From an uncultured Succiniclasticum sp. (lineage in GTDB: Bacteria > Bacillota > Negativicutes > Acidaminococcales > Acidaminococcaceae): a DNA stretch of 50,343 nucleotides. The notes under the pieces were generated by a model. The model saw only the letters and a program-made list of their open reading frames with translations. It did no database searches and was not told the origin of the DNA. The stretch is from contig CAJODT010000007.1 in NCBI GenBank assembly GCA_905233365.1, forward strand, positions 1 to 50,343, in the 5' to 3' direction. The position numbers were made by a program, and so were the translations under genes. Of the stretch, positions 44,342 to 50,343 are shown in pieces (positions within the stretch are counted from its first letter, which is position 1; the number at the start of each line of letters is the position of its first letter).

Positions 44342-45428
44342 AATCGTTATTTCCGGGTATTACGGATTCAATAACGCCGGCGACGAAGCGCTGCTGACGG
44401 CGATGCTGGCCGCGTTGCGCGCAGTGGAGCCGAAGGCGGATATTACCGTGATTTCCGGGAATCCGGGAAATACAATCGTAAAACATCAGGTCAAATCCCT
44501 GTACCGTTTTGCAGCGGTACGACTGCTGCGCGCCATCGGCGAAGCGGACCTGGTCATCAGCGGCGGCGGCAGCCTGTTGCAGGATGTGACCAGCAAGCGC
44601 AGCCTGGCCTATTACCTTTCCGTTATTGCGGCGGCAAAATGGAAAAGGAAGAAGGTCATGCTGTTCGCCCAGGGCATCGGTCCCATCCGCAGCCGGTTCA
44701 TGAGGATGCTGACCCGTCTGGTAGTAAGCAAAGCGGACGTGATTACAGTCCGTGATCAGGATTCTGCGGAAGAACTGGCGCGCATGGGGGTCCCCGCTTC
44801 GAAAGTGGAGGTCACGGCGGACCCGGTGCTGATGCTGAACCCGGAATCGAAAGTTGCGGGGAAGACGATACTGGCAGAAGCCGGCCTGGATCCCTACAAG
44901 CCGATCATCGGCGTTTCCGTGCGGGAATGGCCGGATAACCAGCGCTGCCTGAAACAGCTTGCGGCGGCGTTGGGTAACCTCAGCGAAAAGCACAATGCGC
45001 AGATTGCCATTCTGCCGCTGCAGGTTTCCAAAGATCTGAAAGACAGCCAGCTGTTGCAGAGCTATCTGCCCAAAATGCGGAACAAGGTCGTCCTGCTGCA
45101 GGGGGATTATTCTACCGAGGAGTTCCTCAGTATCATCGGCAGCTTCCGTCTGCTGATCGGCATGCGCCTGCATGCGCTGATTTTTGCCGCCGTGATGAAG
45201 GCGCCGCTGATGGCTGTATCCTACGATCCCAAAGTGGACAGCTTCCTGAAAGCCATCGGCACAGAATCGGTGGGGACGGTGGAAACACTGGACGCCGCCA
45301 GAGTTGAGCAGGCGGCAGAAGAACTGTGGGGACGGAAACCGCAGCTGCAGGAAGAACACCTGGCCGCCATGCGGGAACTGGCGCAAAGCACCGTAGTCAA
45401 AGTGTTTGAACTTCTGAAGCGTCAATAA
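44334..45428 (+). CDS. csaB: Polysaccharide pyruvyl transferase CsaB
   Basis: 364-aa enzyme that adds ketal-linked pyruvate to the secondary cell-wall polymer, making the anchor recognised by SLH domains. The start MSKIVISGYYGFNNAGDEALL, DLVISGGGSLLQDVTSKRS, FAQGIGPI and the C-terminal LIGMRLHALIFAAV are family signatures. Overlaps the DUF5693 gene. In diderm Firmicutes SLH-bearing outer membrane proteins use such anchors, which would fit a Negativicutes host; this is inference. Confidence 0.95.
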   Translation: MSKIVISGYYGFNNAGDEALLTAMLAALRAVEPKADITVISGNPGNTIVKHQVKSLYRFAAVRLLRAIGEADLVISGGGSLLQDVTSKRSLAYYLSVIAAAKWKRKKVMLFAQGIGPIRSRFMRMLTRLVVSKADVITVRDQDSAEELARMGVPASKVEVTADPVLMLNPESKVAGKTILAEAGLDPYKPIIGVSVREWPDNQRCLKQLAAALGNLSEKHNAQIAILPLQVSKDLKDSQLLQSYLPKMRNKVVLLQGDYSTEEFLSIIGSFRLLIGMRLHALIFAAVMKAPLMAVSYDPKVDSFLKAIGTESVGTVETLDAARVEQAAEELWGRKPQLQEEHLAAMRELAQSTVVKVFELLKRQ

Positions 45429-45440
45429 TTCGCAATTATT

Positions 45441-45469
45441 TTGCAAACAGCCTGCGCAAAAAGTAGTAT
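45441..45469 (+). promoter_or_regulatory. Promoter of ftsEX operon
   Basis: TTGCAA (45441-45446), 17-bp spacer, TAGTAT (45464-45469), about 145 bp before ftsE. Confidence 0.5.
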
Positions 45470-45615
45470 ATTTGTATGTAGTGAACAGAACTGTTCAGTG
45501 AAATTTCAAATGAAATACTGACAAGTGGTTAAGTTGTAAAGTATATATCAGAGAAATGTAAAAGGCCGTAACGGGGACGCTGTTTCCCCGTGCAACATTG
45601 GAGGGAGTTTTACCG

Positions 45616-46308
45616 GTGCTGGAAATGATCGATGTCAGCAAAACATACCCCGGCGGGAATGTGGCGCTGCGTAATATTAACGTCCGGATCGAACAGGGCG
45701 AGTTTGTGTTTATCGTAGGCCCCAGCGGGGCCGGCAAGTCCACGTTCATCAAGATGCTGTTCCGGGAAGTGCTGCCCACTTCCGGCAGTATCCGGCTGAA
45801 CGATGTGGATATTTTGAGTTTAACTGCGAAAGAAGTACCATACCTGCGGCGCCAGCTGGGGATCATTTTCCAGGATTACCGCCTGCTGCCGGACCGTACG
45901 GTTTATGATAATGTGGCCTTTGCCATGCAGGTAATTGAAGCGCCCTACCGCAAAATCAAACGGCGCGTGATGAACGTGCTGGACCTGGTAGGTCTGCGCC
46001 GCCGCGCCTATTCCCGGCCCAACGAGCTGTCCGGCGGGGAACAGCAGCGCATTGCCATTGCCCGGGCAATAGTCAACAGCCCCAGCCTGGTGATCGCGGA
46101 CGAACCCACCGGGAACCTGGATCCGGAAACCAGTATGGAGATCATGGAGATTTTCCAGGAGATCAACAATACGGGCACGACGATCATCATGGCAACCCAT
46201 GACAAGGAAATCGTCGATGCCATGGGCAAGCGGGTCATTGCCATCGAGCAAGGCGAAATCGTCCGCGACGAACTGAACGGAGTATACGGATATGAGTCTG
46301 AGCAGTAA
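45616..46308 (+). CDS. ftsE: Cell division ATP-binding protein FtsE
   Basis: 230-aa ABC ATPase that, with FtsX, controls peptidoglycan hydrolases at the division site. The GTG at 45616 follows GGAGGGAG; an upstream TTG at 45598 would contain the ribosome site. Walker [11 protein letters not shown]-loop [17 protein letters not shown] (typical of FtsE), signature LSGGEQQR, Walker [14 protein letters not shown] and the H-loop MATHD. Its 3' end overlaps ftsX by 17 bp. Confidence 0.96.
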   Translation: MLEMIDVSKTYPGGNVALRNINVRIEQGEFVFIVGPSGAGKSTFIKMLFREVLPTSGSIRLNDVDILSLTAKEVPYLRRQLGIIFQDYRLLPDRTVYDNVAFAMQVIEAPYRKIKRRVMNVLDLVGLRRRAYSRPNELSGGEQQRIAIARAIVNSPSLVIADEPTGNLDPETSMEIMEIFQEINNTGTTIIMATHDKEIVDAMGKRVIAIEQGEIVRDELNGVYGYESEQ

Positions 46309-47179
46309 AGAGTATTTTATCCGTGAGACGGGCAAATCCATTAAGCGTAACGGCATAATGAGCATTGCCTCCATCTCTACGGTTGCCGTTTCCCTTCTGG
46401 TACTGGGCATCTTCTTGCTGATGTACCTGAATACGGATAACCTGGCGAAATATCTGGAAGGTCAGGTAGAAATGACGGTCTACCTGGAAGACACCGCTAC
46501 CGGCGAAGAAGTGGCCGACATGCGGGAAAAACTGAAAAAAATGGAAGGCGTGGTGCAGGTTACGGAAATCACCAAGGCCATGGCCATGGAACGATTCAAA
46601 AACCGGCTGGGGGACCAGGCGACCTTGTTGAAAGCGCTGGGCAAGGACAACCCCTTCCCCTTTTCCTTTGAGGTGCAGGTAGACCGGCCGGAGCGAATCA
46701 AAGCGCTGGTGGCCCAGGTGGAACACTGGCCCAAGGTGGAGACCGCGAAATTCGGGCAGGAAGTGGTGGAGCATCTCTTTGCCCTGACCCGGGTGATGCG
46801 CATCGGGGGCGCGGTGCTCATCGTCTTTTTATGTTTTGCCACGCTGTTTATCATCATCAACACCATACGCCTTACCGTGTTTGCCCGGCGGCGTGAAGTG
46901 GTTATCATGAAATACGTGGGCGCCACCGACTGGTTCATCCGCTGGCCCTTCATGCTGGAAGGCATGACCCTGGGCCTGGGCGGCGGCATCATTGCCTGCG
47001 CCGTAGTGGACCTGATTTATATCAGCCTCAGCGGCAGACTGCATACCACCTTTGCGTTCTTCCCGGTGCTGCCCTCCTGGCCGACCCTGCTGTACGCGGA
47101 CATTTTCATCCTGGCCTGCGGCACGCTGATCGGCGCCTTAGGCAGTTACCTTTCCCTCAAGAAGTTCCTGCGGGTATAG
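46292..47179 (+). CDS. ftsX: Cell division protein FtsX
   Basis: 295-aa membrane partner of FtsE: helix 1 ([19 protein letters not shown]), a large extracellular domain (about 55-170) that binds the hydrolase, then three helices with [27 protein letters not shown] between helices 2 and 3. Signals ATP hydrolysis to the M23 enzyme encoded 12 bp downstream. Confidence 0.96.
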   Translation: MSLSSKEYFIRETGKSIKRNGIMSIASISTVAVSLLVLGIFLLMYLNTDNLAKYLEGQVEMTVYLEDTATGEEVADMREKLKKMEGVVQVTEITKAMAMERFKNRLGDQATLLKALGKDNPFPFSFEVQVDRPERIKALVAQVEHWPKVETAKFGQEVVEHLFALTRVMRIGGAVLIVFLCFATLFIIINTIRLTVFARRREVVIMKYVGATDWFIRWPFMLEGMTLGLGGGIIACAVVDLIYISLSGRLHTTFAFFPVLPSWPTLLYADIFILACGTLIGALGSYLSLKKFLRV

Positions 47180-47191
47180 GGAGGCCGGCCT

Positions 47192-48328
47192 ATGAAATCA
47201 CGTAAAGTTTTCGCGGCGCTCTTCGCCCTGTGGCTGTTCCTGCTGAACATGCTGCCCGCCTTTGCCGCCAGCGAATTGGAAAAACAGCAGAAGGAACTGG
47301 ACAAGGCCCAGCATAATGTGCAGGTGGCAGAGGAAAAGAAAGACGCGGCGAAGCATAAAGTAGAAGCGGCCAAAGAAAGCCTGGGCCAGATCGTGGCCAA
47401 GCTGAGCCGTCTGCAGCAGGATATCAACAAGCTGCAGAAAAAGGCGGACGCGCTGCAGAAAGACATTGATAAAAACACGGAGATACTGAACAAAAAGAAA
47501 GCGGAAATGGAAGGGCGGCTGGAGATCTACCGCCGCCGTCTGCGGGATATTTACGAAAACGGGCAGATCAATTATCTGGACGTGCTGCTGGGGGCCAAGG
47601 ACTTCGGCGATTTCGCCTCCCGTATGTACCTGCTGCAGAAGATCATCCGCAGCGACCTGGATCTGATCGCCGTCATCGAAAAGGAACAGGCGGAAATCCA
47701 GAAACGGCAGAACCTGCTGGATTCCCAGATGGCGGAAATCAAAAAGGACAAAGCCGCGCTGGTGCAGAAACGCAACGAAGCAGAAGAAATGCGGGAACAA
47801 CGGGCCCAGAAACTGTACAAAGCCGAGGAAGAAAAACGGAAGTCCGAAGCGGAATACGACCGCCTGCTGGCAATCTCGGATAACATCAAATCCATGTTGC
47901 AGGGCTTGGAAACCGCTTCCGTGATGCCCTCCGGCGGCGGTAACGGTTCCTTTGTATGGCCCTGCTCCGGTACGATCACTTCCTATTACGGCTGGCGTGT
48001 ACATCCCATCTTCGGTACCCGGAAATATCATTCCGGGATGGACATCGGGGTGGATTACGGCACGCCGATCCATGCGGCGGCAGCCGGCGTAGTGGTGTAT
48101 TCCGGCTGGATGGGCGGCTACGGGTATGCGGTCATGATCGACCACGGCGGCGGCCTGGTTACGATTTACGGGCATAACTCCAGCCTGTCGGTAAGCGAAG
48201 GCCAGCGGGTATCCCAGGGACAGGTGATCGCGCTGGCAGGCAGTACCGGGTATTCTACCGGACCCCACTGTCATTTTGAGGTACGCCTGCACGGGGAAGT
48301 GACGGAGCCGCTTAACTATCTGCCGTAA
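47192..48328 (+). CDS. EnvC-like murein hydrolase activator / M23 peptidase
   Basis: 378 aa. Signal peptide (VFAALFALWLFLLNMLPAFA), a long coiled coil (about 28-240, Lys/Glu/Gln heptads) and a C-terminal LytM/M23 domain. The zinc ligands are kept (HSGMD, and HCH in GPHCHFEV), so unlike E. coli EnvC this copy should be catalytically active, as for PcsB-like or M23 partners of FtsEX in Firmicutes. The coiled coil is the expected FtsX contact. The operon order ftsE-ftsX-this gene-ctpA is standard. Confidence 0.93.
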   Translation: MKSRKVFAALFALWLFLLNMLPAFAASELEKQQKELDKAQHNVQVAEEKKDAAKHKVEAAKESLGQIVAKLSRLQQDINKLQKKADALQKDIDKNTEILNKKKAEMEGRLEIYRRRLRDIYENGQINYLDVLLGAKDFGDFASRMYLLQKIIRSDLDLIAVIEKEQAEIQKRQNLLDSQMAEIKKDKAALVQKRNEAEEMREQRAQKLYKAEEEKRKSEAEYDRLLAISDNIKSMLQGLETASVMPSGGGNGSFVWPCSGTITSYYGWRVHPIFGTRKYHSGMDIGVDYGTPIHAAAAGVVVYSGWMGGYGYAVMIDHGGGLVTIYGHNSSLSVSEGQRVSQGQVIALAGSTGYSTGPHCHFEVRLHGEVTEPLNYLP

Positions 48329-48375
48329 CCGGTGATGCAGCTTACCGTGACGGTCTCCTTAATAAGGATATAATC

Positions 48376-48409
48376 AGGAGGAAGGAACTCGTCTTCTTTC
48401 CTCCTTTTT
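48376..48409 (+). terminator. Terminator between the M23 gene and ctpA
   Basis: AGGAGGAAG (48376-48384) pairs with TTTCCTCCT (48397-48405), followed by TTTT. A TATAAT (48369-48374) directly upstream suggests either a fresh start or attenuation before ctpA. Confidence 0.65.
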
Positions 48410-48452
48410 CGGTATTATGTTTTATACTGCTGTTTGAAGCGGGGGGATTTGC

Positions 48453-49582
48453 GTGTTAAACCTGTTTAAGAAAAAAGTAAGCATCAATGTCTGGCTGATC
48501 CCGGTATTTGTCATCGGTATCATGACGCTGACGCTCATCAGCGTGTTTTGGGGCATGCATAAGCTGACCCATAACGCGGGGGGCACGCTGCAGTTCCTGT
48601 ACACGCTGGGGAAAATCCGTTCCAGCTATGTAGGGGAGTACACAGATAAAAAACTCTTTGAAGGCGCCATTCACGGTCTGGTGGAAAGCCTGGACGATCC
48701 CTATTCCGAATATCTGGATGAAACAGGCTTTTCCCGCCTGAATGAGATGACGGACGGCACCTTTGGGGGTATCGGCGTGGTGCTGGGCCAGCGAAACAAG
48801 GAATTTGTGGTGGTATCTCCCATGGAAGGATCTCCCGGGGCGAAGGCAGGCATCGAAGCCGGCGACAAGATCCTGAAGGTGAACGACGTGGATACCAAAG
48901 GCCGTACCCTGGAAGATGTGGTCAGTACCATCCGCGGGAAAAAGGGAACCAGCGTCAAGCTGCTGCTGGAGCACAAAAACGGCCAGCAGTTTACGGCGGA
49001 CATCGTGCGGGACGATATCAAGGTGAAGTCTGTGGCGGGCAGGATGCTGCCGGATTCCAAAATCGGCTACATCCGCATCGCCATGTTCAATGAAAATACC
49101 GGGGAAGAGTTTAAAAAGGCGTATGAAAAGCTGGAACAGGAAGGGATGCAGGCGACCCTGCTGGATCTGCGCCATAACCCCGGCGGTCTGTTAACGGAAT
49201 GCGTGAAAGTGTCCAACTATATCGTTCCCAAGGGGCCGGTGGTTTCTATTACGGATAAAAAGGGCAACACCAAAGTGTACGAATCCAAACTGGCAGCGCC
49301 GGCGCTTCGGAAATCGTATCCGCCGCGGTACAGGATACCAAAGCCGGCAAACTGTTCGGGGTCAAAACATACGGGAAGGGCTGTGTGCAGTCCGTGTTCC
49401 ATATTACCACAAAAACCGGGCTGAAGCTGACCACAGCCATGTACTATACGCCCTCCGGGCGTTCCATCCACAAGGTGGGCGTCACGCCGGACGTGGAGAT
49501 CGAACTGCCGGAGAAAGCCACGGTTGACGTGCAGCTGAATAAAGCGGAAGAGTATTTGCGCGATGAATTAATGAAACGCTGA
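48453..49582 (+). pseudogene. ctpA: S41 family C-terminal processing peptidase CtpA, frameshifted with deletion
   Basis: Secreted/membrane-anchored tail-specific protease. N-terminal helix (VWLIPVFVIGIMTLTLISVF), N-terminal S41 region, PDZ domain (FGGIGVVLGQRNKEFVVVS...), then LLDLRHNPGGLLTE. The frame derails after VYESKL. The conserved rest (GSAGASEIVSAAVQD with the catalytic Ser, VKTYGKGCVQ with the catalytic Lys, YYTPSGRSIH) continues in another frame from 49292 to 49582. About 13 residues of core strand normally present between these parts are missing. GGCAGCGCCGGCGCT (49292-49306) reads sensibly in both frames, so deletion between two copies of it is likely. GTG start behind GGGGGG. Confidence 0.85.
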
Positions 49583-49644
49583 TCCGTCCTACATCGCACA
49601 AATGCATGTAATCAGCGTCTCCTTACACAAGGATAAATAAAAAA

Positions 49645-49688
49645 GAGCGTGGCCTGTCCAACCATAAATGGACAGGCCACGCGTTTTT
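49645..49688. terminator. Strong two-way terminator after ctpA
   Basis: GCGTGGCCTGTCCA (49645-49658) pairs with TGGACAGGCCACGC (49667-49680), followed by GTTTTTTT; the 5' flank is A-rich. Confidence 0.92.
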
Positions 49689-49824
49689 TTCGCAAAGTTG
49701 CTTTATTGACTTTTCAGCTAAAAAACTGGCATTTCAACCAGAATTCTCTTGAATTTATAAGGATAAAAAGTTATTATAATAAGGTAAGGATACGTAGCTT
49801 ACTGTTGTATAAGGAGTGAATGAA

Positions 49825-50343
49825 ATGTTTGAACGATGGCGTACTTTTGAACTTACCCCCGACGGTTACAGAGAGACTGTCAATGGGATTGGCGACACGC
49901 TCCGGTAGCTGGGTGTGTCCGATAAGGAAGCGGAAGCCGGAAAGCAACTGGTGGAGCATATTTATTCCCTGCAGCTTTCCAGACGCCCGGAGGTTTGCGA
50001 CAAAGTGAAGGTCCTCAAGCGCTTCGGCGATGTTTCTCTGCGCCTGGAGACGAAAGGCGATGAGTATAATCCGCTGCAGATGCAGGAAGAATGGAACGAG
50101 GACGATCCCGATTATGAGCGGACGGTGTTCCTGAAATCAAAGAAGGAGCAGCTCTCTTACGCTCACAAAAACGGTTTGAACATTGTGACGGTCCGGATAC
50201 ACGAGGCGGGGAACAAGCAGATCCGCTACACCCTGTTCGCCATGGTGCTGGGCATCGATCCCCTGACCTCCATGTTCCGCACGACCATCAATACGATCGG
50301 GGATATCGCGGTGACTACGGCGCTTTCTAAGAATGAAGACATG
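49825..50343 (+). pseudogene. Unidentified protein with in-frame amber codon, cut by window end
   Basis: ATG at 49825 behind AAGGAG. The frame reads 27 codons (MFERWRTFELTPDGYRETVN...TLR), meets TAG at 49906-49908, then stays open to the window edge (50343) with protein-like sequence. The pattern CGG-TAG-CTG suggests a former CAG (Gln). The part after the stop (KQLVEHIYSLQL...DVSLRLETKGDEYNPLQ) faintly recalls a HATPase_c_2 anti-sigma-type fold, and GIDPLTSMFRTTINTIGDIAVTTALSK may belong to a cation symporter-like region. Both are low-confidence readings. Could be a nonsense mutation, a sequence error or, less likely, recoding. Confidence 0.5.

Overview
The window is a gene-dense stretch of a bacterial chromosome, roughly half G+C, with Firmicutes-style gene order. 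Supporting signs are ecfA1-ecfA2-ecfT-truA-rplM-rpsI, long-form HPF followed by secA and prfB, csaB, ftsE-ftsX-M23 hydrolase-ctpA, a class III fructose-1,6-bisphosphatase, and strong GGAGG Shine-Dalgarno sites with many TTG/GTG starts. The lineage looks like a Negativicutes relative such as Acidaminococcaceae, but this rests on gene order and protein character only, not on a search. No phage, insertion sequence or CRISPR array was seen.

Layout. 1-4.5 kb: ECF transporter module, tRNA pseudouridine synthase and ribosomal proteins L13/S9. 4.8-8.1 kb: three tandem paralogous SAM methyltransferases, the middle one frameshifted, with tRNA-Val(GAC) before the third. 8.2-14.3 kb: a FIST-GGDEF diguanylate cyclase, a structured RNA ending in a strong terminator, an Rpn-family nuclease, two small secreted proteins and an MdtG-like MFS pump. 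14.5-19.1 kb: fbp, a tiny type I toxin/antisense-RNA cassette, and a two-gene AmmeMemoRadiSam module. 19.3-24.2 kb: a P-type ATPase-like protein without an actuator domain, a secreted serine hydrolase and azlCD. 24.3-31.3 kb: DUF1015-serC, a sialidase-like protein, an orphan TctC lipoprotein, a YbaK-type deacylase and a family III CoA-transferase. 31.4-37.1 kb: an HD-GYP phosphodiesterase, a second structured RNA, three amino-acid-binding lipoproteins and one permease/ATPase pair. 37.5-49.6 kb: hpf, secA, prfB with its programmed frameshift, DUF5693-csaB, and ftsE-ftsX-envC-like-ctpA. The end holds a truncated gene with an in-frame amber codon.

Four things stand out. (1) A 154-nt element occurs twice, ungapped and in opposite orientation, and its substitutions are partly compensatory in helices, which points to a structured RNA or hairpin element. 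(2) A complete, apparently unannotated type I toxin-antitoxin cassette lies at 16.45-16.80 kb, with both promoters, both RNAs, a shared terminator and leader features. (3) A P-type ATPase-like protein keeps DKTGT and GDGxNDAP but has lost the actuator domain. (4) A roughly 270-nt RNA with its own promoter lies upstream of the amino-acid-binding lipoproteins and has competing helices.

Several conserved genes (ecfT, the second methyltransferase, the serine hydrolase signal region, ctpA, the last gene) are interrupted by small indels or a nonsense codon, and the MFS pump seems to lack part of one helix. These could be real decay, slippage at short repeats, or sequence errors. Read-level checking is needed before calling them pseudogenes.
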